64,000 bases of DNA. Source: Chrysophaeum taylorii (Eukaryota > Sar > Pelagophyceae > Pelagomonadales > Pelagomonadaceae). Shown in pieces: positions 9,951 to 20,987 of the stretch; the stretch's first letter is position 1, and each line of letters opens with the position of its first letter. The notes beneath the pieces were generated by a model, which had not been told where the DNA came from, searched no databases, and saw nothing but the letters and a program-made list of their open reading frames with translations. The position numbers and the translations under genes are program-made. The stretch spans positions 168,857 through 232,856 of the forward strand of contig JAQMWT010000521.1 in assembly GCA_029834535.1 (NCBI GenBank), written 5' to 3'.

Positions 9951-12070
9951 TTCCGTACTGCGGGTGAAAATATCGCTAAGATTGTCAAGACGGGGACATG
10001 CTGGAGGGCTATAATTTTGTTGCGGTGATAGTGGGCCACGGTGGTGCGGTTATTGACATACATAGGAACGTTCAGCAGTAGCAGTAGCCAGCGGTGGAGC
10101 GGCGATCATCGGGGTTCTCGGCCCAGCTGGAGACGGAATAATCACAGAGACGAAAGGTAGAATGGCGACCTAGAACAAGGGCAAGATCTTGACTACCATG
10201 GAGGTAGCGGAGCGTCGTGTCATAACAGAAATAAACAAGACGCAACCGACAATAAAAAAAAGGTGATCGGAGGAACCGTGTGCAGGACAGTCAGCCGCAG
10301 AAAGACGAAGACCGTTTGGAGCGGGTGTCAATTCGGGTTTACGTGCTCGATCACGCGCGAGGCGAAGACCAACGGAAGTGTGAAGGCTTTGGGGGAAAAA
10401 AAAAAAACGCAAAAGGAAAGCTTGGGGTAATGGCCAATGCAAGAACGGGGGTGCGCCACAAGAAGATCATCAACGACGAGAACAAGGCACGACAGTAGAC
10501 TTAAGCATGAGTTTGTAGCTGCAAGTGTGTGTCGCCAGATCCGCGGAGAAAGCTACAATCATTGACAAGGAAGCGTTCTAAGTAAAGCCACCAGTGGGGA
10601 CATGCTTGCATGCAACCGTACCAAGAGCGACCGAGTTTGGAAATGAGCTTGGAGGTATCTTTCGGTTGGCTGGGAGCCGAGCCTTCGGGTGGCCAGACAG
10701 GGGCTTGTATGAAAGCAGAGATGACATCCAGCTTATGCTAATCCCAGTCATGAACGGCAACGAAGGTGAGAAAGAAGCGTATAGGTTGGCTACAGGACTG
10801 TACGTGTCGTGGTAAGCAATGCCGTGAACCTGGATGTAACCGCGGACAACGAGACGAGCTTTGTACGATTTGAAGCGGCTAGATTCATACTTCCTGCGGA
10901 GGACCCACTTTAAAGTGCAGATGTTGCCAGAAAAAAGTAGAAGGAACGCGAAAGACATCCCAGCAACCGAGCTGACTGAGGGAATGATATTCTTTGGCGA
11001 TGGCTTGTAACCGACGTGCAGGATTGGGATGGGCTAGAGCTTCGCGTAAATGAGTGGAAATGAGAGCGCCGTCATCAATGTAAGAATAGTGTGGCGAGTA
11101 GAGGACACGATGGGCTTCGACACATGGGGGGATCAACAAGGGTGTGGGCGAGACAGAGGGGAAGGAAGACATAATGAACTAACAAACGAAAGCTAGCATA
11201 ATTAACGTACAGGGAATGACAAGATGACACAGAATCGAAGGGAATGACAAGATGACACAGAATCGACATGAGATGACACAGAATCTTGTTTCTCCAGTTG
11301 TTTCTGAATAATGTGCGCTTTTGTCGACTTGGCGCGGTCGGCTCTGTTTGGCTCGACTTAGTTTTGCACTTTCCTCAGGAGGTTTTGGGCTCGTTGGTTT
11401 TGTCGGCTCTGGTTTGCTCGACTTTGTTGTGCACTTTTCTGTGGGGGTTGTTGGTTCTTCGGAGTTCATGAGCTCGTAGAATGGTCGGTTCACGTGATGG
11501 GGTGATCTGTCCCAGTGAAACCGGCGCATTCTCATCAAACACAGGGGACAAGGGGCGGAAGAACAGGTGACAATCGGGCAACAGCAGGAACAGGTGACAA
11601 TGGGGCAACAGTAGACGATAGCTTGGAAGCGTGATTCGAGTCAGAACAACGTTGAAGTTCCTTCGGTGGTTGACTTTGCAGGAAATCTGAGAATCGAAAC
11701 TATCAGCAAAATCGAGGTCTGAAGAACAATAGCGACAAAAGTGCCTGGGATGACGTGCGTTAGACGATTGTTGCCACTGAGAATCGCAGCGGGGTAAAGA
11801 TAGCGGGAACACAGGCTGGTACATATGAGGGCAGTGTACCAGACGTCTGATGAGAACGTGGCCTTTGGGCAGATATGGTGCATAGCGACCAGGTTATGAA
11901 GATGGTCGGAGTCGACAGAATCAAGTTGCCATGGGCACGACCGCGTCCTGTACGCGAAGATGGAAGACTTCTGACGCGCCAGCGTTGTAAGGAACGAACA
12001 CGGGTAGACCAGGCTTGTGCAACGAACACCTGCTACCACGTGACAACTGGAATGGGGCGTTACACTAGTT
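9951..12070 (-). pseudogene. Degenerate Ty1/copia element, second copy
   Basis: On the minus strand it carries the same sequence as the copia element at 28975-33160 but with large deletions and many stops. Recognisable pieces are the RT segment at 10958-10578 (GRFKSYKAR-like, HDTYSPVAN), the pre-RT segment at 11172-10885, and a protease-start remnant (VVAGVR) near 12030. That remnant abuts about 30 bp of LTR (12041-12070). It too shows protease sequence directly next to the LTR, with no gag between. Confidence 0.65.
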
Positions 12071-12074
12071 CTTC

Positions 12075-12508
12075 TCACAGGGGTACATATAGCCCCGGGC
12101 ACTCGCACGTACCAGGACCGGCATTCCTACCCTCACCTTTAGGTTATGGGCCCTTAAGGCGCTCGAGGCGGTTCGCGCGTTCGAATCCGCCCCACCGCTG
12201 CGCCGCAAGGAGTGTGTGAGTGCATTCGCGCAGCAGCTGCCGTCGCCAACTGCTGGAGCCCCATCGTCTAGAACACAGATTAGACCCCCCTCATCTGGGC
12301 GCTTTCACTTACCAGGACCGGATGTTCATCTCCGACGCAGATGTTCATCTTAAGCAGATGGCGTCGTCGTCTGCTGGGTCCCCACCGTCTCGCATACATG
12401 CTTGACTCGCCCCAGATGTTCACGTTTCACTATGATGGGGAAGCACAGGGGTATATATAGCCCCGGGCACTCACAGACACCAGGACCGGCATTCCTACCC
12501 TCACTTTT
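12075..12508. repeat. Pair of ~70-bp direct repeats with TATA-like core
   Basis: CACAGGGGTACATATAGCCC at 12077 and CACAGGGGTATATATAGCCC at 12446 each continue with GGGCACTC...ACCAGGACCGGCATTCCTACCCTCAC. The two copies lie about 370 bp apart. They might be short LTRs or duplicated promoter-like sequence. The interval also contains a hairpin around 12165-12190 with a tRNA B-box-like GTTCGAATCC. Confidence 0.5.
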
Positions 12509-12679
12509 TGCTTCTTACAATGTAGATAATCTCTCTCTCTCCCTTCTCAACGGAACGAACGCAACCTGATTTGCCTACATACTACACTTGTACAAATGAC
12601 GTACATCTAGACGAACTACTGCTATGCGCTCTGGCTTGACGGGTTCGTCCGCTTGGCGCCCTCGGGCAGTCAAGCGCCC

Positions 12680-13300
12680 GCAAAGGTGTTGCGTTTAAGA
12701 CGCGGCCATATCGACGTCGGAAGCGGTTGAAGGTGAGGTGGGCGGGAACGGTGCGGCGGGCGCGGGCGCGGGAGCGAACGGAGCGGGCGCCGCGGCTTTG
12801 GCCGAGGGGCGGAGTGTCCCGAGGAAAGCCTTGCGGAGCTCGGCGACTTTCATCTGGCGCGTGCCGGGCTTGCCGTCGGTCCTAGGGACTTGGAGCTTGA
12901 GGCCCATCAGCTTGGCCCTTCGCACGAGGTCCATCCTTTTTGCCGTCTCGATCGACGTTGGCGGCAGCTCCTCGCACAGGGCCGCGAGGGCATCACGTTG
13001 GGCATCTCGGGTGGCCTCCTGAGCAGCAAGCCGTTCGCCCGTCGAAGGCTGCGGCGCCGAGGGCTTGAACCACTTGACCCTGGCATACTTGTGTTCGAAC
13101 TGGTCGAGGAAGGCGTCGAGCTTCTTCCAGCCGATCTCGACGTAGTTGACCGGCCGCTACAGCTGCTCACCGCCGTTCAGCTGATTCTTGAACTTCATGA
13201 CAAGCCGATTCTTGATATTCTCGCGGGCGTACTTTTGCTTCTCGCTCCTCGCGCCCTCCTCGTGTATCTGGCAGCTGTCACCACTAACTAATAAACTAAA
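12680..13300 (-). pseudogene. Unrecognised broken ORF with SAP-like helices
   Basis: The minus-strand frame from about 13300 to 12695 is interrupted by a TAG near 13157. Downstream of it lie WKKLDAFLDQFEHKYARVKW and then MDLVRRAKLMGLKLQVP...KVAELRKAFLGTL, a helix-extension-helix pattern of the kind seen in SAP-like DNA-binding motifs. The end is Ala/Pro-rich. It is probably part of a mobile-element protein, but no family is assigned. Confidence 0.35.
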
Positions 13301-13321
13301 GGCCGGCCCAATGCATGGGGC

Positions 13322-13775
13322 GTCGGCTATTTACTCCCAGCACCGTGGCGCGTGCAATCAGAGTCGCCGGGCGGTCAGAGGGCACGTAGATGGTCTGTCG
13401 CCAGTTGCCACGGTCTTGAGCGAGGGAGTACCATATTTCACACATATCTTCGTGCTTATGTGAAATATTCGGAGTGCCTTGATGAGACACGGCCGTACGT
13501 GAACTATCTTCGCCTCGTTTTTGAGACCGCGGACATTCTGACTCACTGTCAACTTCGTCGTCAACTTCCTTCCTCGCTCCCCGGCCATACGTCGTCCCGC
13601 TGCGAACGTTCCGGAAGCCAACCGGCCCATTCGGGAGGCGAACAGGTGCCAACCTAAGCCGGGAGGACCGGTGCCCTCGCAAGGGAGGCGAACAGGTGCC
13701 AACCTACGCCGGGAGGACAGATTCCTTCACAAGGAGCGGGTTCAGAAGGCACCGTCCCCCATCGCGAAATGTATG
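13322..13775 (-). mobile_element. Internally deleted LINE derivative
   Basis: On the minus strand it starts with the LINE 5' sequence (GCGATGGGGGACGGTGCC), including a duplicated CAGGTGCCAACCT segment. It continues into an endonuclease N-terminal remnant (QNVRGL, as in the full LINE) and then jumps to the LINE C-terminal motif SLAQDRGNWRQTI. It lacks most of the endonuclease and all of the RT domain. Confidence 0.55.
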
Positions 13776-13799
13776 GCGCTATGTGAGACTTGAAGCAAG

Positions 13800-13890
13800 G
13801 GCTTATTGATAACCCCATGCTTGAAGCATCAATAACCCCCTTGCTTGAAGCAAGGGGTTATCAATAACCCCTTGCTTGAAGGTTGAGAGT
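13800..13890. repeat. Imperfect palindrome and triplicated TTGAAGCA unit
   Basis: The centre CCCCTTGCTT-G-AAGCAAGGGG is a perfect 10-bp-arm hairpin and extends imperfectly through TCAATAA on each side. The unit AATAACCCCxTGCTTGAAG occurs about three times. Confidence 0.8.
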
Positions 13891-14134
13891 AGAATCAGGG
13901 TAAGGGTCAAGAGCGCGTCATTTATCATCTTTTTTGCCATCGCGTGCGGCGAGTCGCGAACGACAAGGTTCCCACAACCGAAGTCTCTAGACGAAAGGGC
14001 CCACAGGTAGCCCGTAAGGAAAGGGGCAAATGAATCCAATCTTCTAGAAACTCCGTGCCGCGCTTCGTGCCCCTTGGCGGCGCCGAGTCCGTGTTCTGTT
14101 TCGGAACGTGCTGACTCAGCAACAAAATCCTTCT

Positions 14135-14330
14135 TTAAACTTCTCAAAACTTCTCAAAACTTCTAAAAACTTCTCAGAACTTCTCAAAACTTCTCATAAC
14201 TTCTCAGAACTTCTCAGAACTTCTCAAAAATTCTAAAAAAAAATCTCAAAACTTCTCAAAACTTCTCAAAACTTCTCAGAACTTCTCAATACTTCTCAAT
14301 GCTTCTCAATACTTCTCATATTATCAACGG
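14135..14330. repeat. AACTTCTCAA decamer minisatellite
   Basis: About 19 degenerate copies of a 10-bp unit. Between this array and the palindrome (13891-14134) nothing recognisable was found. Confidence 0.85.
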
Positions 14331-14357
14331 TCAAAATGTCTACCTATTAAGTAGAAA

Positions 14358-14422
14358 CTAGCGATAAGGGAATGACGTTAGGGGTACTGGATACGTGGTG
14401 CAGGGGTAAGTGTCATAGCTCA
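14358..14422. repeat. Fragment of the copia LTR
   Basis: ACTAGCGATAAGGGAATGAC and the following 45 bp match the inner part of the 98-bp copia LTRs at 28975 and 33063. No internal copia sequence is attached, so it may be a remnant of a solo LTR. Confidence 0.65.
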
Positions 14423-14619
14423 CAAGTAGTAAGGATAACTAAACTTTTAACCTTTGAGTTTACTCTTAAACCCTTTATTTTGACCGATTAAGGGTAAAGA
14501 TTCAGAGGAAGAGGTCCACAACCCAGTCTGTGTGAACCCAAGGTCTGAAACTAGGCCCTAATTTTGAAGTTCTGACTCGGTTCCCGACGAGCGTCACTCA
14601 AAAGCTTAAGTGTACAAGG

Positions 14620-17027
14620 TCAGTATATATCCTTCAACCAGTTCCCCCTCGATTCCCCCGATAATTTTATCGAGCTCAAAGCATCGTCGGTGGGTGTGGT
14701 ATCGGTATCGTCAGGCTCGTCATACTTGGCGAAGACGCCTTCGTTCCCAACGATTCCTTTGAAGTCACCTTTTCCCAGCTTGCGAATGAGATCGCCCACC
14801 TTGCCGTAGGAGCCCTTTGTCGTCTCCTGGATGACTTTGCGGCGGAGATGTGGGCGCGAGTTTCTTACGGCGGAGCGTCGCAAGCAACTCGCGCCCCGTC
14901 AGTCCGGCTGGCGGCTCGAAGTTGTGCTCGTATTGGCGCAGAGCAGCGACGAGAGCGGCGTGGTCCATCTGTGAGAGGGGGATCTTGTTGCCGGCTTCGT
15001 CGGTCTCGAAGAGCGTTTTGGTCGGGAGCTCGTTCTCGAGGCTCATGAGCTTCGCGATAGATTCAATGACGTTCTCCTTCTTCTTCTCGTTCGTGGCGGC
15101 CTCGTCCAGGAGCAAGCACTTCGGGATCGTGAAACTCCTCCTACCCAGGCCAGAGATGACGAGCCGCGAGTCATCGGCCACCATGTCGCCCCTTTTATTC
15201 TTCTTCTGCACTGGCGTCGCCGTCGTTTTCATTGCTTGGTCGACGACACCGCGGATATGGCGAGCGAGTCTGCCGATCAACTCGTCAGATCCGAAGATGT
15301 CCGGGGTGTGGTACGTCGCGTTGAGCTGGGCGTCGTGGTTGATGATGAGGTAGAGAAGCTCGACGCCGCGCTCGATGCTCTCCATGCAAGCATGCTGCAT
15401 GTTGATGCTCTCGACCGTGGAAATGCTGTGCGCTCGGCGAGTTCGCCGTGGATGTACTCGATGATCACGCCCACGAGCTTCGGCAGGTTCTCGTCGAGGT
15501 TGCGGCCGCGCTGAGATTGTCGACGTCGTGGATGAACTGGAGGAGCTCACCCGAATAGCCCAGCGCGCTGTAGCACATCGCCACGCGCTGGAACTGTGCC
15601 AGGACTTCGCGCGCGGTGACCGGGTCCATCTTGAGGCCGGGGATGTAGTAGACTGCGCACGCCAAGTCGTTCTCAAGGAAGTCGTTAAGGAGGCGGATGG
15701 GGCGCTTATCGAGGTTTGCCTGAAGGACCGGGAGGTAGGCCGGCCGAATAGCAAGCCACGCCATGTGGAGCACGAGGGTCGCATGGTAGTAGTCGACGAA
15801 ATGGAACTGTCGCGAGATCTTCCCCCAGGGGACCTCCTCGTCTTCGCCCAAGTTGCGGTAGATGCGCATATACTCGTCGAAGAAAAGCGACCGGACCCAG
15901 GACCACTAGTTATCGCTGTCGTGGCCCGACCCGATCACGAGCTTCTTGAGGACGGCCCCAGCGGCGTGCCAGAGTTTCGGGACCTGGAAGACGTAGTTGA
16001 AGGTATCGTACCCGGCCAAGCGGCTCATGAGAATGAGCGACTTGATCCGAGGGATTGTCTCGTGGTCGCCGGAAACGAAGTGGACACGTTTCATCTTCCA
16101 GGCCGGCTCGTCGCCCTGCTCGTTCGCATTGAGGTCGCCGTCCACTTTGGCGTCGCAGAAAATTTTGTGCACGTACGCTAGGGCCCGGAAATTGTCGAAC
16201 TTGTCGCTTGACTTGGCGTCGATCGCGCCGGCGCCGAGGTGCTTTCGACCCCCGAGACCGAACTTCTGGTCGGTCTTCCGGCGGCGCATGTCCTCGGGTT
16301 TCTTTTCCTCCTCCCTGTAGAACTGCTCACGGACAAGCTCCATGTTGGCCAGGACCTGGTTCTTCGCCAGTTGGTCCTTCCTTGTGAGTGCCGACCGAGG
16401 CCCGGCATTCTCCGCCGCGGCGGCGGCGGGGGGCTCGAGGTAGCGCTCGTCCAGGTTGTAGGTGATGCTGCCGATGGACAAGCCGACGAGCCTTTCGAGC
16501 TTCAGGATGAAAGGCGTCGTGTCCAGGTTCATGATTTAACAGAGGCCGGCCTTGTAAAGGACGCCCGTCCACGCGACCTCACCCGCGCCGAGCTTCCAGC
16601 AGTCGGTCTGAGGCGGATACTGTAGGGTGGCGATTACGAAGTCGATGACGGGGGCTACCCGTGCGCGGTGTTCACTGCCATGCGACGCGGAACCCGCGCC
16701 CTGGCGTTGCTGCTGATAGTTGTCGAGGGCGACAAATTTGGGTTCCGTAGCGTTGAGCCGAAGGAACGTGGAGACGCGAGAGAAGAAGGTCGCGAGCTGC
16801 CTTTTGCGCTGGCGATCAAGCGATGACTGCGACAAGATGATGCCAACGGAAGCGTTGAGCAGATTCGAGACGGTCCGAGTGACACCGCGCGCAGCGAGCA
16901 ACGGCGAGAGGACCCTCTGCGTGAAGTTCCAGTTGCGTTGGAAAGAGAACATGCCCATCTCGATCTGGAGCTGGACTACCGCGTCTGTAGGCACGTTGCC
17001 ATCCATCTGCGTCAGCATGTTGCGCAC
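14620..17027 (-). pseudogene. Transposon-type ORF, weakly DUF6589-like, in several frames
   Basis: Reading from 17027 downward, the open segments are 17027-16536, 16532-15906, 15869-15465, and about 15500-14765/14620 in changing frames. The second contains MKRVHFVSGDHETIPRIK, then WHAAGAVLKKLV. The third has DYYHATLVLHMAWLA, then LLNDFLENDLACAVYY and ELLQFIHDVD. This order (GDxxT motif, helical HA..WLA block, C-terminal helices) recalls the DUF6589 family found in transposon-like genes of fungi and protists. The resemblance is by motif order only. In-frame stops and frame changes mean it is probably inactive, though introns could explain some breaks. Confidence 0.35.
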
Positions 17028-17102
17028 AAAGCCCCAAAGTCGAGGGTGATTTTGCAGGACTCGGCGGGTCCTATGGTAGCGCTCGCCAACATCGAGCTTG
17101 TC

Positions 17103-17988
17103 CTACCACTCGTTAGTCAGATAGGAGCGGTCGAGGCGCCGGTCGTGAAGCTCGAGCCCGACTTGTAGGAACCAGCCATTCCAGCCGTAGGCCGAGGCGA
17201 GAACAGCCTCTCGTGGATCTGGGGCCCTGCGCAGAAAATCGTGCACTGACAGCCGCTGACTGTCCTCGTTGCGCAAAGCCACGACGCCCACCTTGGCGTC
17301 GCTCAGAGTAGCGTCGAGAGTTGCGAGCCTAGCGTAAGAGGTGGCCAATTCCGCTGCTACTTGGCTCCGAGCATCGTGCTCCCTCTGGAATGCTTGCAAG
17401 TGCACGCGGACTGCTGCTGCTCGGCGGTGACTTGCGCTTCCAGCCTAAAAGACCGCAGCTGGTCGGCGGCATAGGCCTCGGCCTTCTGGCGAGGGCGACG
17501 GCGTGTTGAGCTCGCTCGAGGTCGAGCTCCTGCGTCAGTCTCTTTATCTGATTGTTTTGGTCAACAAACCATTGATTATGCAGCTCGCGTTGGACACTGG
17601 CATAGTCGTGAGCGACCTTGAGACTGGCCTCCGCCTTCTTGCGGGCCTGACGGTCAGCGTCAGCCTGGCGGCGTCGCTCTTGCACTCGGGCCTCAGCAGA
17701 CGCACGTGCAGCGGCGGTGGAAGCCTCGGCGCGGTCGTCGGCGACGGCAACGGCACGCGCAATGTCTGCTTCGGCGCGCGCGACTTCCGCCAAGAACCAC
17801 GCCTGGGCCCCCGAGGCGCGGGCCTCGGCGTCCCAGGCGCGCACCCCCGCCGCCGAGGCGCGGTCCTCGGCATCCCGGACGCGCACCTCTGGCACCATCT
17901 CGACTCGGCGTCGAGCTTTATCAGCAACTCGACACAGCGCCTCGAGCTCGCACTCCTGCTTCTTTATCATGCTGGCGTTGAAGTTCAC
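17103..17988 (-). CDS. Coiled-coil protein segment of the same element
   Basis: From 17988 the minus strand encodes a long Ala/Arg/Glu-rich heptad-like region (repeated DAEARAS / RAEA patterns), open to 17329. A second frame (17405-17103) continues through a Ser/Leu-rich segment. It lies between the 18080-18880 ORF and the DUF6589-like part, in the same orientation. It may be the middle of one large protein. No catalytic motif seen. Confidence 0.35.
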
Positions 17989-18079
17989 GAGCTCTCGATG
18001 CTGGCGTAGTTCGACTTGAAGATCGTCGACCTGGTGGTAGGCGGCTAGCTCGGTCTCAGCCTGCTGCAGCTTGGTCTTC

Positions 18080-18880
18080 TTAACGTCCTCTTTCTCGTAC
18101 TCGAGGTGCCTGACGCGCGCTCTCAGCCTCGCGATCTCCGTTGAGTGATCCTAGGCTTCGAGCTTGGGCTTTTAAAGCCATGATGGCCTCGGGTTGCCGG
18201 TGCGGGGCTGGCGACGGCGTGTCGTCGTACTCCTCGTCCGACTTTGGCGGTGCTTTGCTCGGCGTCGACTGAGCCCGCCTCTTGTTGGTACTCGGCACTG
18301 GGTCGACGTGGGTCTCGGTGGAGGCCAGGGCCGTGGCGAAGTCGGGGGCCGCGGCGGGGACTGGGGCCTCCACAGCACGCGGCTTGGGATAGCCGCCGGC
18401 GCCGGCGCCGTACTCCGAGAGGATGGCCCACGTCGTTGGAATCGGCCAGTCCCAGGCATGACAGCTGCGTAGGTGGTTGGTCCCGCGGCTTCCGCCTGCG
18501 CCGCATTGGCAATGAATACGGCGGGGGTGGGTGAGGTCCGCGAATTTCGTCGGGTTACTGCAGTATGACCAGTGCCTCCGGCCAGCTGCATCTTTGCGGT
18601 GGTACCTTCGAAGAGTCGGACCAAGATCTCTATTGAGCGCGGCGTTGAGTATTTCGTGGTCGACAGTGAGAATTAGACGACTCGCACCATCGCGTCGTGC
18701 GAAGACAACGTCGATTTCCCACCAGCCTTGGGTGTCTAATGCCGTCGCTGCCGCCAAAATATCATCCGCAGCTGCTGCGAGAAGTGCCATAAGGACGCGG
18801 CGACAGCACGGTCTGATTAGCACCGTGTGCCCGCCGGACTTTGACCGACAGATGAGGTCGTGAATTTTCCGTAGACGCAA
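18080..18880 (-). CDS. Unrecognised 266-residue ORF, Cys/His cluster
   Basis: The N-terminal half contains WWEIDVVFARRDG, LTVDHEIL and a possible metal site (YCSNP...HCQCGAGG...CHAW). The second half is Pro/Ala-rich and acidic. It is the most upstream minus-strand ORF of the putative TIR element and may be the N-terminus of the same polypeptide. Function unknown. Confidence 0.35.
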   Translation of the reverse strand: MRLRKIHDLICRSKSGGHTVLIRPCCRRVLMALLAAAADDILAAATALDTQGWWEIDVVFARRDGASRLILTVDHEILNAALNRDLGPTLRRYHRKDAAGRRHWSYCSNPTKFADLTHPRRIHCQCGAGGSRGTNHLRSCHAWDWPIPTTWAILSEYGAGAGGYPKPRAVEAPVPAAAPDFATALASTETHVDPVPSTNKRRAQSTPSKAPPKSDEEYDDTPSPAPHRQPEAIMALKAQARSLGSLNGDREAESARQAPRVRERGR

Positions 18881-18899
18881 AGTCCGGCGTAGGTGACGC

Positions 18900-19045
18900 T
18901 CGTGCTTTCCGCAGACTCATGCACAAAACCACACACACCCTTTATGCACCACACACACACACCCCCTCTTAGCAGTCGACCTTTAAAGACAGACTCATGC
19001 ACCACACACACACACCCCTCTTAGCAGTCGACCTTTAAAGACGGA
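18900..19045 (+). repeat. Two partial 3' tails of the nuclease-type retroelement
   Basis: The CACACACACCCCTCTTAGCA block followed by GTCGACCTTTAAAGACAGAC occurs twice in succession. It abuts a coding fragment of the same family at 19047. Confidence 0.55.
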
Positions 19046-19298
19046 CTCCGAATACCTCGCTCACGCCCGCGGCATCGACGCCATCATCCCCCAGCCGGGC
19101 ACAGCACCACCGCCTGGCTTCTTGGGCCCTGTCGAACAGCGGCTACGTAGCTACGGCACCGTCGCCGGCCTCGTCTTTGGTGCCTTCGGTGAGGCCAGCG
19201 CGGCGTGCCACGCTCTCTCCCAAACATGCGCAGAGCGCATCGCTGCGCGAACCTGGGTGGCAAGCGGCTGCGCCAACTTCACAGAGGCAAAGGCGGCC

Positions 19299-19645
19299 TG
19301 TGGCAGTACCGCCCATTCCCCCCTACGTGCCTGCCTGCCACCTGACTTACCCTGATTGTTGCTCTGGTACTGACCTTGCATTTATGGGGGGGGTGTCATC
19401 TTGACATCTTGACACCCTCACCGGCGCTTCCACTGAGCCCAACGCACCAGGCATTTGTATTGCTTTCTTGCTGTCTTCTTGCTATTACCCTCATTTTTGA
19501 TTGTCCGATTTTCGTGATGGCGCGAGGTGGTTGCGCTGAGATCGGGCGTGTGGTGGTGTCACCCGCGGTTCGGTTTGGGAGAAAGGGCTGTTGAGGCCTC
19601 TGGCCTGGCCAAGAGGGGCGGGTGTCTGAGAGAAAAACCACTACA
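19299..19645 (-). mobile_element. MITE, family 1, copy A
   Basis: 347 bp, TGTGGCAGTACC...AACCACTACA, flanked by a 4-bp duplication GGCC at 19295-19298 and 19646-19649. The uninterrupted sequence at 34975-34990 confirms the empty site. Confidence 0.8.
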
Positions 19646-19798
19646 GGCCCAAACTCGCCGCATCTACCGTGAGTGGGGGATCGCCAACGCATTGGGCCGG
19701 GCTCGCTGTGCCCTCACCGCCCTCGCCCATGTCGCCGCCTCGGGGAGCCCCACCCAGATCGCCCGATCCCAGCAGGGACGTCACCCTTTGTAGTGGTT

Positions 19799-20120
19799 TT
19801 TCTCAGATACCCGCCCCTCTTGGCCGGACCAGAGGCCTCAACAACCCTTTCTCCCAACCCGAACCGCGGGTGAAACCACCACACGCCCGATCTCCGCGCA
19901 ACCACCTCACGCCATCACGAAAATCGGACAATCAAAAATGAGGGTAATAGCAAGAAGACAGCAAGAAAGCGATACAAATGCCTGGTGCATTGGGTTCTGT
20001 GGAAGCGAAGGTGAGGATGTCAAGATGACCCCCATAATTGCAAGGTCAGTACCAAGGCAACAATCAGGGTAAGTCAGGCGGTAGGCAGGCACGTAGGGGG
20101 GAATGAGCGGTACTGCCACG
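19799..20120 (+). mobile_element. MITE, family 1, copy B
   Basis: 322 bp, TGTAGTGGTTTTTCTC...GGTACTGCCACG, flanked by a 4-bp duplication CCTT (19795-19798 and 20121-20124). The empty site is seen at about 35113. Confidence 0.8.
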
Positions 20121-20460
20121 CCTTCGTCGCACATACGTCCGGCGGCAGCATGCGTACGACCTACCAAGGCGGGGCCCGTCCTCTCTTCGCCTACCCCACG
20201 ACTCGGCGATGACCCCGACTAGGTCCCGCATACCTATCTACGCCCGTCAGGCACATCCCTCCTACCCCACAAAACCACACACATCCTTCATGCACCACAC
20301 ACACACACCCCTCTTAGCAGTCGACCTTCAAAGACAGACAAACATCTGCCAATTAGCAGTAAGGATTGTGCCGCGGATTTCCCCACACAAAGATACGGAG
20401 AGCCGACACGCAAGAGTTAGCATGCCAAAATAATGGCCCCAAATCGATGACTCAGATTAG

Positions 20461-20943
20461 TTGTTGAAGTTAGGGCCTAGTTTCAGACCTTGGGGTCACG
20501 ATGGATCGTGCAGACGGCGAAGCGATGGCGATCGGAATTGGCGCGTCGACGAGCCACCCTCTCGCCGTCTACAGATGGTAGACTGGCGCGTGTGGCGCAG
20601 CGATGATATCCGTGTTAGAGGAAGGAGGTGGGAGACGACAACAACGATTCAGAGGCGACGCGACGATTCGCCGTCAAGCAACGAGCGCCACCAAAGGCAA
20701 AACTGGTACGAAGACTCCCAGGACCGGCGTCGCGCCGATCGAGACCGAAGCCCTTCGCAGTCCTACGAATCCCTGACCGTTCGGACGAAAAATGAACGTG
20801 CCGCCGCCGCCGCCGCCGCCACCACGAGGACTGGCTGCGCGACGGTCGAGACGCGGTGGATCGCTCTCGGTCGCCGAGGCGACAAGTGTCTGGCGCGAAC
20901 GATGACCGGCGGCGTGACTGGCGACACTTGCGCCATTCTATAA
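20461..20943 (+). other. Arg/Ser/Asp-rich ORF upstream of the RAP pseudogene
   Basis: 160 residues with SR/RD dipeptides and a poly-Ala run from a GCC array. It overlaps the right inverted repeat of the 14.5-20.5 kb element at its start. It may be the 5' part of the RAP gene, separated by a stop near 20941, or a chance open frame. Confidence 0.3.
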
Positions 20944-20987
20944 AGTCGCCGGCGCGACGACGGGGGGTTTGAGCGCTGCGTTGACGG

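Larger units (their letters stand above)
19047..20345 (+). pseudogene. Nuclease-type retroelement fragment, split by two MITEs
   Basis: Coding sequence equivalent to 34728-35216 begins at 19047 (SEYLAHARGIDAII). It is interrupted at 19299-19645 and again at 19799-20120 by MITE copies, and ends in the usual 3' tail near 20335 with ACATCTGCCAATTAGCAG. Removing each MITE and one TSD copy rejoins the reading frame neighbourhood seen in the uninterrupted copy. That shows the MITEs arrived later. Confidence 0.65.
14538..20498. mobile_element. Possible large TIR-bounded element
   Basis: GTGAACCCAAGGTCTGAAAC...CTAGGCCCTAA at the left is mirrored, in inverted orientation with one or two mismatches over ~30 bp, at the right end (TTAGGGCCTAG...GGTCAC). 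Between them lie several minus-strand ORFs (14.6-18.9 kb), followed by a later-inserted nuclease-type retroelement fragment carrying two MITEs. No convincing target-site duplication was found. The alternative is that two copies of a smaller repeat happen to face each other. Confidence 0.35.

Noticed and set aside
12150-12200. Possible tRNA gene (GTTCGAATCC B-box-like sequence)
   Set aside because: No acceptor or anticodon stem could be formed; only a GGCGG/CCGCC hairpin is present.
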